From NCBI GenBank assembly GCA_023435545.1, contig JAEYRQ010000590.1, positions 1 through 5,596 on the forward strand: a stretch of 5,596 bases of DNA. The letters run 5' to 3'. Position numbers and translations under genes: made by a program. Below are positions 1 to 5,596 of the stretch, piece by piece (position 1 is the stretch's first letter; each line of letters begins with the position of its first letter). The notes below the pieces were generated by a model. It saw nothing but the letters and a program-made list of their open reading frames with translations. It searched no databases and was not told the origin of the DNA. The DNA comes from Pseudomonadota bacterium (lineage in GTDB: Bacteria; Pseudomonadota; Alphaproteobacteria; Rhizobiales; Tepidamorphaceae).

Positions 1-146
1 GAGATGAACAGCTCGGTGAACACGATCAGGTCGGCACCGAGCCGCGCCGCCTCGGCGCGCGCCGCACGGGCCTTCTGCAGGTTGCCGGCAATGTCGCCGA
101 CGATCGGATTGAGCTGAGCGCAGGCAATCGACAGGCGATCGGTCAT
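1..146 (-). CDS. nadE: Glutamine-dependent NAD+ synthase, N-terminal fragment (cut by window edge)
   Basis: Only the first 48 codons are in the window; the gene continues past the left edge. The visible protein starts MTDRLSIACAQLNPIVGDIA and continues through a stretch ending GADLIVFTELFI. This is the start of the nitrilase-fold glutaminase domain found at the N terminus of long, glutamine-hydrolysing NAD+ synthases. Glu45 in the TEL motif sits where the nitrilase-family catalytic Glu is expected. In this family the domain releases ammonia from glutamine, and a C-terminal synthetase domain uses it to amidate deamido-NAD+ with ATP in the cytoplasm; that second domain is not visible here. The ATG at 146-144 has no strong Shine-Dalgarno sequence. 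The gene lies 60 bases downstream of the Nudix gene on the same strand, so shared transcription is plausible. Another nitrilase-superfamily amidohydrolase is possible, but the N-terminal pattern fits NadE best. Confidence 0.85.
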   Translation of the reverse strand, partial: MTDRLSIACAQLNPIVGDIAGNLQKARAARAEAARLGADLIVFTELFI

Positions 147-206
147 GCGGGAGCCGTGTCTGCTTGGGCATCGGGAAGGAGGACGGCGCCCGTAGCGCCA
201 TCCGGG

Positions 207-797
207 TCAACGGAAAATGGCGGGATGGCGGGCTCTGAGGCGAAAAATGGCGATTGCCGACTTCGAATCGGTGATTTCGCCCTGATCCGCCATTTCCCCC
301 ACCTTCGACAGCGGCAGTTCATGTACCTCGATCATCTCGTTCTCGCTGTCGAGGCCGCCGGTCCGGGCGGAATGGGGACCTCTGTAGCGTCCCCAATAGA
401 GATGAATGACCTCGCGCATGATGCCCGGCGACGACAGCGAAGCGCCGAGCGATTCCAGCGCGTTGACCTCTGCGCCGGTCTCCTCGTGCGCCTCGCGCCT
501 CACGCAGGCATCCGGCGCATCGCCGTCGAGCAGCCCGGCCGGTACCTCCCACAGCCAGCCGTCACCGCCGTCGAGAAATGCCGGCAGACGGAACTGGCGG
601 ATCAACAGCGCCGTCCGGCGATCGACGTCGACGGGGAGGATCGCTGCGCCGTGGCCGTGGAAATGCACCTCGCGGCTGAACCGCATGAGCCGGCCGGCCC
701 ACTGCGTCTCGACGGTCACCTGCGTCAGTTTGAGGAATCCGTCGTAGATCAGCCGCTCATCGACGACGCGCGGGGGGGAAGGCTTGTCGAATGACAT
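207..797 (-). CDS. Nudix hydrolase, NudK/ADP-ribose pyrophosphatase-like
   Basis: A 196-residue protein, close to the usual length for Nudix enzymes that cleave ADP-ribose or GDP-mannose into a nucleoside monophosphate and a sugar phosphate. The Nudix box spans about residues 87-109 (AGLLDGDAPDACVRREAHEE, then TGA). The metal-binding REAHEE core (101-106) is intact. The upstream acidic position is altered: Gly88 to Arg101 is one residue shorter than the canonical spacing, with Asp93/Ala94 where Glu is expected. A preceding WEVPAG (83-88), a following SPGIMREVIHLYWGRY segment and a C-terminal ENEMIEVHELPLSKVGEM segment resemble GDP-mannose hydrolase NudK as I remember it. The ATG at 797-795 is chosen because CGGAG lies 6 bases upstream; the open frame continues further upstream but without family similarity. 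The gene sits between the dioxygenase and NAD synthase genes, which would suit a role in nucleotide-sugar or ADP-ribose turnover. The exact substrate cannot be read from sequence. Confidence 0.88.
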   Translation of the reverse strand: MSFDKPSPPRVVDERLIYDGFLKLTQVTVETQWAGRLMRFSREVHFHGHGAAILPVDVDRRTALLIRQFRLPAFLDGGDGWLWEVPAGLLDGDAPDACVRREAHEETGAEVNALESLGASLSSPGIMREVIHLYWGRYRGPHSARTGGLDSENEMIEVHELPLSKVGEMADQGEITDSKSAIAIFRLRARHPAIFR

Positions 798-862
798 TGC
801 GTGCTCCGGTTGCGGCAGGCCTATCCGCCCGCCGCCTGCGGCGCAAGCCGATGCGATCCGGC

Positions 863-877
863 GCGGCCTATGGCCGC
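863..877. repeat. Short GC-rich inverted repeat in gap between dioxygenase and Nudix genes
   Basis: GCGGCC at 863-868 and GGCCGC at 872-877 form a perfect 6-bp stem with a 3-base TAT loop, inside the 103-base gap at 798-900. It begins 24 bases after the dioxygenase stop codon in the direction of transcription. No run of U residues follows on the minus strand, so it does not look like a standard intrinsic terminator. It could slow polymerase, protect a 3' end, or be chance in GC-rich DNA. Confidence 0.3.
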
Positions 878-900
878 CCGCGGCTGCCCGAACGCGGCCC

Positions 901-1695
901 CTACCCGAATGCGAAGGCGTCCAGCTCCAGCACGCCGTACTGGCGGCTGGCGTGGATGCGCCTGCCGCCGGTTCCCTCGCAAGCCGCGCCCAGCGCGACG
1001 TGGAGCGGCAGCAGGTGCTCGTCGGTCGGGTGGTTCTCCACCGCGAACGGCGCACGGACGCGATAGTCGACGAGCGCCTCGGTGTCGCCGGCCTCGATGC
1101 GGCCGACCATCCAGTCGACGAAGGCGGTCACCCAGCCGGGCGTCTCGCTGTCGAACGGGCGCATGCCGCGGGCGGTGAAGACTTCGTGGAGATTATGGGT
1201 GAACGAGCCCGACCCGATGATGAGGACGCTATCCCCACGCAGCGGCGCCAGCGCGCGGCCGAGGCGGTGATGGTGGGCGGCGTCGCGGTGCGGCTGGACC
1301 GAGACCTGCACCACGGGAATGTCCGCGTCCGGATAGAGCAGCATCAGCGGCACCCAGGTGCCGTGGTCGTAGCCGCGCCGCGCCACCGTGGCGACCGGCA
1401 GACCGGCCGCGCCGATCAGTTCCGCCACCCGCTCGGCCAGTTCCGGCGCGCCGGGCGCGGGATAGACCAATGTCCGCAGTTCCGGCTCGAACCCGCCGAA
1501 ATCGTAGATCATGCCGGGCGCCGGATCGGACACGACGGCGGGCGCGTCGGTCTCGAAATGCGCCGAGACGCAGACGATCGCCCGCGGCCGCGGAAGGTCC
1601 CGCGCATAGCCGGCGAGGAAGGCGCGGGCGGGTGATTCGTGCAGGATCAGGTTCGGTGCCCCGTGCGATACGAACAGGCTCGGCATGGCGGACAT
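901..1695 (-). CDS. Class III (LigB-type) extradiol dioxygenase, DODA/YgiD family
   Basis: A 264-residue protein, similar in length to E. coli YgiD. The family cleaves catechol-type rings, typically 4,5-DOPA, using a mononuclear metal in the cytoplasm. All signature motifs are present in order: SHGAPN with His11, SAHFE with His46, YDHGTWVPL with His111, a SGSFTHNL motif with His167, and ENHPTDEHLLPL with His222 and His227. His11, His46 and His222 match the expected metal-ligand motifs; His111 and His167 lie in conserved active-site segments. The ATG at 1695-1693 is preferred because AAGGAG lies 7 bases upstream. A second in-frame ATG at 1686 and one at 1734 lack such a site. The gene follows the GFA gene on the same strand after a 116-base gap holding a palindrome. 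The natural substrate is unknown: many bacterial members have broad catechol activity, and nothing nearby encodes a complete aromatic degradation route. Confidence 0.93.
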   Translation of the reverse strand: MSAMPSLFVSHGAPNLILHESPARAFLAGYARDLPRPRAIVCVSAHFETDAPAVVSDPAPGMIYDFGGFEPELRTLVYPAPGAPELAERVAELIGAAGLPVATVARRGYDHGTWVPLMLLYPDADIPVVQVSVQPHRDAAHHHRLGRALAPLRGDSVLIIGSGSFTHNLHEVFTARGMRPFDSETPGWVTAFVDWMVGRIEAGDTEALVDYRVRAPFAVENHPTDEHLLPLHVALGAACEGTGGRRIHASRQYGVLELDAFAFG

Positions 1696-1702
1696 GGCTG
1701 GG

Positions 1703-1708
1703 CTCCTT
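1703..1708 (-). promoter_or_regulatory. Ribosome binding site fixing the dioxygenase start
   Basis: Read on the minus strand this is AAGGAG, a strong Shine-Dalgarno match, 7 bases before the ATG at 1695-1693. It decides between three in-frame ATGs (1734, 1695, 1686) in favour of the middle one. Confidence 0.75.
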
Positions 1709-1769
1709 GCGACGGACCCGCCAGAGCTATTCATTGTCGATCGCTGCGGAAAGGCGCCGTTCGCGGACT

Positions 1770-1794
1770 TATTGTTCGCGCTATCGCAACAATA
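1770..1794. promoter_or_regulatory. AT-rich 7-bp inverted repeat with 11-bp spacer, candidate operator
   Basis: On the plus strand TATTGTT (1770-1776) is followed by an 11-base spacer and its perfect complement AACAATA (1788-1794). The innermost arm bases form T-N11-A, the minimal pattern recognised by LysR-type regulators. The arms are AT-rich in a GC-rich window and lie in non-coding DNA about 75 bases upstream of the dioxygenase start and just past the GFA stop codon. This suits an operator for the dioxygenase gene. With an 11-base loop it could also be a weak RNA hairpin at the end of the GFA transcript, but no U tract follows. No regulator gene is present in the window and I see no convincing -35/-10 pair nearby, so the assignment is inference. 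Confidence 0.45.
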
Positions 1795-1811
1795 TCTGGA
1801 GAAGCGTGCCG

Positions 1812-2216
1812 CTAGCGCGGCGGCCGGAACGCGTGCTGCGGCAGGGCATCGCTGATCTCGTAATCGTCGCCCTTCTCGGCGACGAAGATGTGGTGCGATA
1901 CCGAAAGCCCCGTGGGGCGGTCCAGCGTGCCGGCCATGATCGAGACCGTGGACCCGCCGACCCGCTGCCAGAACAGCGGGGAGCCGCAGTTTCGGCAGAA
2001 GCGGCGCACGGCCTCGGGCGTCGACTGCCAGGCGCCGAGATTCTCCTCGCCGTCGATCGTCAGTGCGTCGAGGGCCGCATTGGTGGCGGCGACCTGGTGA
2101 CCGGCCTGCCGCCGGCACGTCTCGCAATGGCAGATGGAGACCGCGCGCAGCGGACCGGTCACCTCGTAGGTGACCGCCCCACAGGCGCAGCGCCCGCGAT
2201 GGATCTGCTCCGCCAA
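1812..2216 (-). CDS. GFA/CENP-V-fold zinc-binding protein
   Basis: A 134-residue protein of the GFA family, named for the glutathione-dependent formaldehyde-activating enzyme; most members have no proven activity. The seven family cysteines are visible: CxC at Cys10 and Cys12, CxCxxC at Cys29, Cys31 and Cys34, and CxxC at Cys74 and Cys77. These form the structural and active zinc sites of the fold. The N terminus IHRGRCACGAV and the segment FCRNCGSPLFW are typical. No ATG or GTG precedes the first cysteine pair at a plausible distance. The only reasonable start is TTG at 2216-2214, which gives MAEQIHRGRC, a normal family start. It lies 5 bases after the DAHP synthase stop (2224-2222), with only a crowded AGGGG before it, so translational coupling to the upstream gene is likely. 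A role in formaldehyde metabolism should not be assumed. Confidence 0.88.
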   Translation of the reverse strand: MAEQIHRGRCACGAVTYEVTGPLRAVSICHCETCRRQAGHQVAATNAALDALTIDGEENLGAWQSTPEAVRRFCRNCGSPLFWQRVGGSTVSIMAGTLDRPTGLSVSHHIFVAEKGDDYEISDALPQHAFRPPR

Positions 2217-2221
2217 GACCC

Positions 2222-3619
2222 CTAGAACCCGACGGCAGCGCCGGCGTCGGGCAGCGGTGGCCGCTCGCGCGAGGCACGCTCCTGCTTCAGGCCCTCCGCC
2301 ACCAGGAAGGCCAGCTCCAGCGACTGGTCGGCATTGAGGCGCGGGTCGCAGTGCGTGTGATAGCGGTCCGACAGGTCGGTTTCCGAGATCGCCCGCGCGC
2401 CGCCGGTGCATTCGGTGACGTTCTGGCCGGTCATCTCGATGTGGATGCCGCCGGCATGCGTCCCTTCGGCCTGGTGGACGGCGAAGAAGTTCTTCACCTC
2501 CTTCAGAACCCGGTCGAAGGGCCGGGTCTTGTAGCCCCCGGCAGCGATCGTGTTGCCGTGCATCGGGTCGCAGGACCAGACAACCGTCCGGCCCTCCCGC
2601 TGCACCGCGCGGATCAGCCCCGGCAGGTAGTCGGCCACCTTGTCGGCGCCGAACCGGCAGATCAGGGTGAGGCGGCCCGGCTCGTCGTCCGGGTTGAGCA
2701 GGTCGATGAGCTGCAGGAGCCCGTCCGGGCTCAGCGTGGGGCCGCACTTCAGCCCGACCGGATTGCGCACGCCGCGGCAGAATTCAACATGGGCATGGTC
2801 CGGCTGTCGGGTGCGGTCGCCAATCCACAGCATGTGGCCGGAGGTGTCGTACCATTCGCCGCTGGTCGAATCGATGCGGGTCATCGCCTGCTCGAAGCCC
2901 AGCAGCAGCGCCTCGTGGCTGGTGAAGAACTCGGTCGAGCGGAACTGCGGCGTCGCATCGGCGGTCACGCCGCAGGCGCGCATGAAGTCCATCGCCTCGG
3001 AGATGCGGTCGGCGATCTCCTTGTAGCGATGGCCCTGCGGGCTGTCGGCGACGAAGCCGAGCATCCAGCGGTTGACGTGCTCCAGGTTCGCGTAGCCGCC
3101 CTGCGCGAAGGCGCGCAGCAGGTTCAGCGTCGCCGCCGACTGCCGGTAGGCCATCAGCTGGCGGGTCGGGTCGGGAATGCGCGCCTCCGGCGTGAACTCC
3201 GGCCCGTTGATGATGTCGCCGCGATAGCTCGGCAGCTCCAGATCACCCTGCTTCTCGAACGGCGAGGAGCGCGGCTTGGCGAACTGGCCGCCGATGCGGC
3301 CGACCTTCACCACCGGCAGCGCCGCAGCATAGGTCAGCACCACCGCCATCTGCAGGAACACCCGGAAAAAGTCGCGAATGTTGTCGGCATGGTGCTCGGC
3401 GAAGCTCTCGGCGCAGTCGCCGCCCTGCAGCAGGAATCCCTCACCAGCCGCGACGCGCCCGAGCTGCTGCTTCAGCTTGCGCGCCTCGCCGGCAAACACC
3501 AGCGGCGGAAATCGCGACAGCGTGGCCTCGACCTCGGCCACCGCCGCGGGGTCCGGATAGTCGGGGACCTGTTCGATCGGCTTCGACCGCCAGGAATCGG
3601 GGGACCATGCTTTAGCCAT
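2222..3619 (-). CDS. 3-deoxy-7-phosphoheptulonate (DAHP) synthase, class II
   Basis: A 465-residue cytoplasmic enzyme that condenses phosphoenolpyruvate with erythrose 4-phosphate, the first step of the shikimate pathway to aromatic amino acids. The length and motifs are those of the class II (plant/Mycobacterium-type) family, not the shorter E. coli AroG/F/H type. Visible motifs are [11 protein letters not shown] with metal-ligand Cys69, [14 protein letters not shown] (105-118), [16 protein letters not shown] (265-280), [10 protein letters not shown] with His354, [18 protein letters not shown] with Glu395, and HCDPRLN with Asp425. The spacing of His, Glu and Asp agrees with the known manganese ligands of the Mycobacterium tuberculosis enzyme. 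There is no long N-terminal extension of the sort used for extra allosteric control in M. tuberculosis. The ATG at 3619-3617 starts [10 protein letters not shown], the expected beginning; no strong Shine-Dalgarno is seen, and a GTG directly before it (3622-3620) is a less likely alternative. It heads the minus-strand gene series. Confidence 0.97.
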   Translation of the reverse strand: MAKAWSPDSWRSKPIEQVPDYPDPAAVAEVEATLSRFPPLVFAGEARKLKQQLGRVAAGEGFLLQGGDCAESFAEHHADNIRDFFRVFLQMAVVLTYAAALPVVKVGRIGGQFAKPRSSPFEKQGDLELPSYRGDIINGPEFTPEARIPDPTRQLMAYRQSAATLNLLRAFAQGGYANLEHVNRWMLGFVADSPQGHRYKEIADRISEAMDFMRACGVTADATPQFRSTEFFTSHEALLLGFEQAMTRIDSTSGEWYDTSGHMLWIGDRTRQPDHAHVEFCRGVRNPVGLKCGPTLSPDGLLQLIDLLNPDDEPGRLTLICRFGADKVADYLPGLIRAVQREGRTVVWSCDPMHGNTIAAGGYKTRPFDRVLKEVKNFFAVHQAEGTHAGGIHIEMTGQNVTECTGGARAISETDLSDRYHTHCDPRLNADQSLELAFLVAEGLKQERASRERPPLPDAGAAVGF

Positions 3620-3754
3620 CACGCACCAACCATTTTCACAAAGCTGCTCGGCCGGTCCAGGGAGCGGCCATCGCGAGCGGGTTATACACCCCGCATCCCG
3701 TCGGTGCCAGTATAGTAAGCCTTCAGACGGCAATGCGATTCGGCTCCATCCCCC
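3620..3754. promoter_or_regulatory. Divergent intergenic control region between DAHP synthase and VIT transporter genes
   Basis: This 135-base gap must hold the promoters for both divergent transcripts. On the minus strand TATAAC at 3686-3681 with TGGCAC at 3709-3704, spaced 17 bases, is a possible sigma-70-type promoter and would give the DAHP synthase mRNA a leader of roughly 55 bases. On the plus strand TATAGT at 3711-3716 resembles a -10 box, but I see no good -35 at the right distance. An imperfect hairpin can be drawn at 3646-3678 (GCTC and GGCC on one side, GGCC and GAGC on the other, with a 5-base bulge) inside the minus-strand leader. No tryptophan- or aromatic-rich leader peptide, riboswitch or T-rich terminator is visible. 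These assignments are weak pattern matches. Confidence 0.35.
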
Positions 3755-4474
3755 ATGCAGACCGAGCACGAGCACTCGCCCGATGCCATCGCCGCGCGCC
3801 TGGCGGACGGCCCCCGCATCAACTATCTGCGCGATTTCGTCTATGGCGGCATCGACGGGGCGGTGACGACCTTCGCCATCGTCGCCGGCGCGGTCGGGGC
3901 GAGCCTGCCGACCCGGGTCGTGCTGATCCTGGGGGTCGCCAACCTTCTTGCCGACGGGTTCTCCATGGCGGCCGCCAACTTCTCGGGCACGCGGACCGAG
4001 ATCGAGGACCATGATCGTCTGCGGGCGATGGAAGAGCGGCACATCAGTCAGTTTCCGGAGGGCGAGCGCGAGGAGATACGGCAGATCTTTCGCGCCAAGG
4101 GCTATTCGGGAAGCGGGCTGGAGGCGCTCGTGCGGCTCATCACCTCGCGCCGGGATACGTGGATCGACACGATGATGACGGAGGAGCACGGGCTCGCACT
4201 CGTCAAGCGCTCGCCGATGAGAGCGGCGAGCGCGACATTCGGCGCCTTCGTCCTGTGTGGTGCGGTGCCGCTGCTGCCCTACGTGTTCGGCTTGCCGGAG
4301 AAGGCCGTCACGGCAACCCTGATGACAGCCCTCGTATTCTTTGGCATTGGGTCGTTCAAGAGCAAGTGGTCGACGTATTCCTGGTGGCGATCGGGTAGTG
4401 AAACCCTCATCATCGGCATGTGCGCCGCAGGTCTCGCATACGCTGTCGGCCGCCTGCTCGAGGCGGTTCTCTGA
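3755..4474 (+). CDS. VIT1/CCC1-family Fe2+/Mn2+ transporter
   Basis: A 239-residue integral membrane protein of the vacuolar iron transporter family, whose members export or store Fe2+ and Mn2+ by proton antiport. About five membrane helices are visible: roughly residues 28-50 (with [10 protein letters not shown]), 53-76 (with [11 protein letters not shown]), 156-179, 184-203 and 215-237. The family's cytoplasmic metal-binding helices fill residues 80-150 and are rich in Glu, including Glu82, Glu84, Glu93, Glu94, Glu143 and Glu144. Asp34 in helix 1, and Asp67 and Met71 in helix 2, sit in the conserved metal-path motifs. The ATG at 3755 is the only candidate start: an in-frame TAA lies at 3716 and no other start codon lies between. 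Remarkably, no Shine-Dalgarno precedes it (the 6 bases before are TCCCCC). It is divergent from the DAHP synthase gene and 33 bases ahead of the MFS gene. In a bacterium the likely role is efflux of excess iron or manganese. Confidence 0.93.
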   Translation: MQTEHEHSPDAIAARLADGPRINYLRDFVYGGIDGAVTTFAIVAGAVGASLPTRVVLILGVANLLADGFSMAAANFSGTRTEIEDHDRLRAMEERHISQFPEGEREEIRQIFRAKGYSGSGLEALVRLITSRRDTWIDTMMTEEHGLALVKRSPMRAASATFGAFVLCGAVPLLPYVFGLPEKAVTATLMTALVFFGIGSFKSKWSTYSWWRSGSETLIIGMCAAGLAYAVGRLLEAVL

Positions 4475-4507
4475 CAGTCTTCCGCACGAATCACGGAGTT
4501 GCCCCGA

Positions 4508-5596
4508 ATGAGATCCGCCATGGCGTCCATCGCCGCCCTGCTGATCTCGGTCTTCATCCTGCTGGCGGGTTCGGGGCTGCAGACGACGCTGGTGCCGCTT
4601 GCTGCCAATGCCAGCGGATTCGACGCCTTGCAGGTCGGCTTCCTCGGCTCGTCCTACTTCATCGGCATGATGCTCGGTTGCTTCGCGGCGCCGTGGCTGA
4701 TCCGGCGCACCGGCCACATCCGCGCCTTCGGGGCCTGCACGGCGCTGGCGACGGCGGCCTCGGTGCTGTTCGCGCTGTCGATCGATCCATGGTTCTGGAG
4801 CCTGCTGCGCTGCCTGTCGGGGCTGTCCTACGCGGTGCTCTATGCGATTATCGAGAGCTGGCTCAACGACAAGTCGGACAACACCAACCGCGGCGGCGTC
4901 CTCGCCGTCTACAACGTCGTCAACTTCGGCGGCATGGCGGCGGGCCAGCAGTTCCTCCGGCTCTATCCGCCGTCTGGCTTCCAGCTGTTCTCGCTGTCGG
5001 CGGTGCTGATCTCGATCGCCTCGATCCCGGTGGCGCTGACCCGGTCGACCTCGCCGCTGGTCCCCGAATCGCCGAGATTGCGGCTGCCTTGGCTGATCCG
5101 GCTGTCGCCGGTCGCCGTCGCCGGCGCCTTCACGGTCGGCTTTGCCAACGGCGCGTTCTGGACGCTGGGGCCGGTCTACGCGACGCTGAAGGGGCTGGGG
5201 GCGAGCGGGGCGGGCGACTTCATCACCGCCTCGATCCTCGGGGCGGTTCTGGTGCTCTGGCCGGCCGGCCGCCTGTCCGACCGGGTCGACCGGCGCTACG
5301 TCATCCTGGGCTGCTGCCTCCTCTCGGCCAGCGCCGGCGTCGGCCTGGTCTTCGTGCCTGACGGTGCCGCCTGGATGATCTTCGGCTTCGCCTTCCTGTT
5401 CGGGGCCGGCGCCATGCCGATCTATTCGCTCAGCTCGGCCCATGCCGCCGACTACGCGGCGCCGGCGGAGATGGTGGTCGTGGCGACCGGGCTGCTGCTG
5501 GTCTATACGATCGGCGCCGTGGTCGGCCCGACCATGGCGGCCTCGCTGATAGAGGTGACCACCGCCGGGGCGCTGTTCGTCCTGACGGCCTCGGTC
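4508..5596 (+). CDS. MFS permease, YcaD-like, 3' end beyond window
   Basis: The first 363 codons of a major facilitator superfamily transporter are present, with no stop before the right edge. Full-length relatives are about 380-420 residues, so the end is probably close. The protein opens with a hydrophobic helix ([20 protein letters not shown]), and around ten or more membrane helices follow. Diagnostic motifs are [14 protein letters not shown] (61-74), the loop-2-3 motif; [20 protein letters not shown] (111-130), of which ESWLND is typical of the YcaD-like group; and [13 protein letters not shown] (251-263), the second-half copy of the MFS loop motif. The ATG at 4508 is supported by GGAG at 4495-4498, 9 bases upstream; a second ATG at 4520 is possible. 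It follows the VIT gene by 33 bases on the same strand, so co-transcription is likely. The substrate is unknown; members of this group are loosely linked to small-molecule or drug export. Confidence 0.9.
   Translation, partial: MRSAMASIAALLISVFILLAGSGLQTTLVPLAANASGFDALQVGFLGSSYFIGMMLGCFAAPWLIRRTGHIRAFGACTALATAASVLFALSIDPWFWSLLRCLSGLSYAVLYAIIESWLNDKSDNTNRGGVLAVYNVVNFGGMAAGQQFLRLYPPSGFQLFSLSAVLISIASIPVALTRSTSPLVPESPRLRLPWLIRLSPVAVAGAFTVGFANGAFWTLGPVYATLKGLGASGAGDFITASILGAVLVLWPAGRLSDRVDRRYVILGCCLLSASAGVGLVFVPDGAAWMIFGFAFLFGAGAMPIYSLSSAHAADYAAPAEMVVVATGLLLVYTIGAVVGPTMAASLIEVTTAGALFVLTASV

Noticed and set aside
174..184. Shine-Dalgarno-like GGAAGGAGGA on the plus strand
   Set aside because: No credible plus-strand gene starts downstream; it lies in the gap between two minus-strand genes.
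863..877. Intrinsic terminator after the dioxygenase gene
   Set aside because: The stem is only 6 bp and no U tract follows on the minus strand; it is kept as an inverted repeat only.
784..1635. 283-codon plus-strand open frame opposite the dioxygenase
   Set aside because: It is antisense to a gene with all catalytic motifs intact; the composition is typical of a GC-rich shadow.
3693..3709. Possible sigma-54 promoter on the minus strand because of a TGGCAC -24-like box
   Set aside because: The required GC of the -12 element is not at the right spacing (12 bases apart instead of 10), so only half the motif is present.
2351..3715. 454-codon plus-strand open frame opposite the DAHP synthase
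   Set aside because: The translation resembles no family and mirrors the codon pattern of the clear minus-strand gene.
4420..5361. 313-codon plus-strand open frame overlapping the VIT and MFS genes
   Set aside because: It is out of frame with both; the true MFS frame begins at 4508 and reads clear membrane helices and MFS motifs to the window edge.
3620..5443. Long minus-strand open frame upstream of the DAHP synthase, suggesting a giant N-terminal extension of about 600 residues
   Set aside because: It lies antisense to the VIT and MFS genes, its translation is low-complexity and rich in Arg, Gln and Gly, and the recognisable DAHP synthase begins exactly at [10 protein letters not shown]. 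It is a high-GC shadow frame.

Overview
The window looks like ordinary chromosome of a GC-rich bacterium, most likely an alphaproteobacterium. The reasons are the high-GC codon use, a plant-like class II DAHP synthase, and a YcaD-like MFS permease. This placement rests on general resemblance, not on a marker gene. There is no sign of phage, insertion sequence, CRISPR, tRNA or rRNA.

Layout: five genes lie on the minus strand and read from right to left. They are class II DAHP synthase (3619 to 2222), a short GFA/CENP-V-type zinc protein (2216 to 1812), a LigB-type extradiol dioxygenase of the DODA/YgiD group (1695 to 901), a NudK-like Nudix hydrolase (797 to 207), and the first 48 codons of glutamine-dependent NAD+ synthase (146 to 1, running off the left edge). 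Two genes lie on the plus strand and diverge from the DAHP synthase: a VIT1/CCC1-family Fe/Mn transporter (3755 to 4474) and an MFS permease (4508 to the right edge, incomplete). The 135-base gap at 3620-3754 is the divergent control region.

Functionally, the minus-strand genes combine entry into the shikimate pathway, NAD synthesis, nucleotide-diphosphate clean-up (Nudix) and two small-molecule enzymes (a ring-cleaving dioxygenase and a GFA-fold protein). They do not make up a recognised single pathway. The GFA gene starts only 5 bases after the DAHP synthase stop and is probably translationally coupled to it. The dioxygenase follows a 116-base gap that carries an AT-rich perfect inverted repeat, and it may have its own control. 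The two plus-strand genes are 33 bases apart and may share a transcript.

I found no previously undescribed system. The most notable unexplained signal is the operator-like palindrome at 1770-1794 upstream of the dioxygenase. Smaller points are the TTG start of the GFA gene, the altered Nudix box, and the lack of a ribosome binding site in front of the VIT gene.
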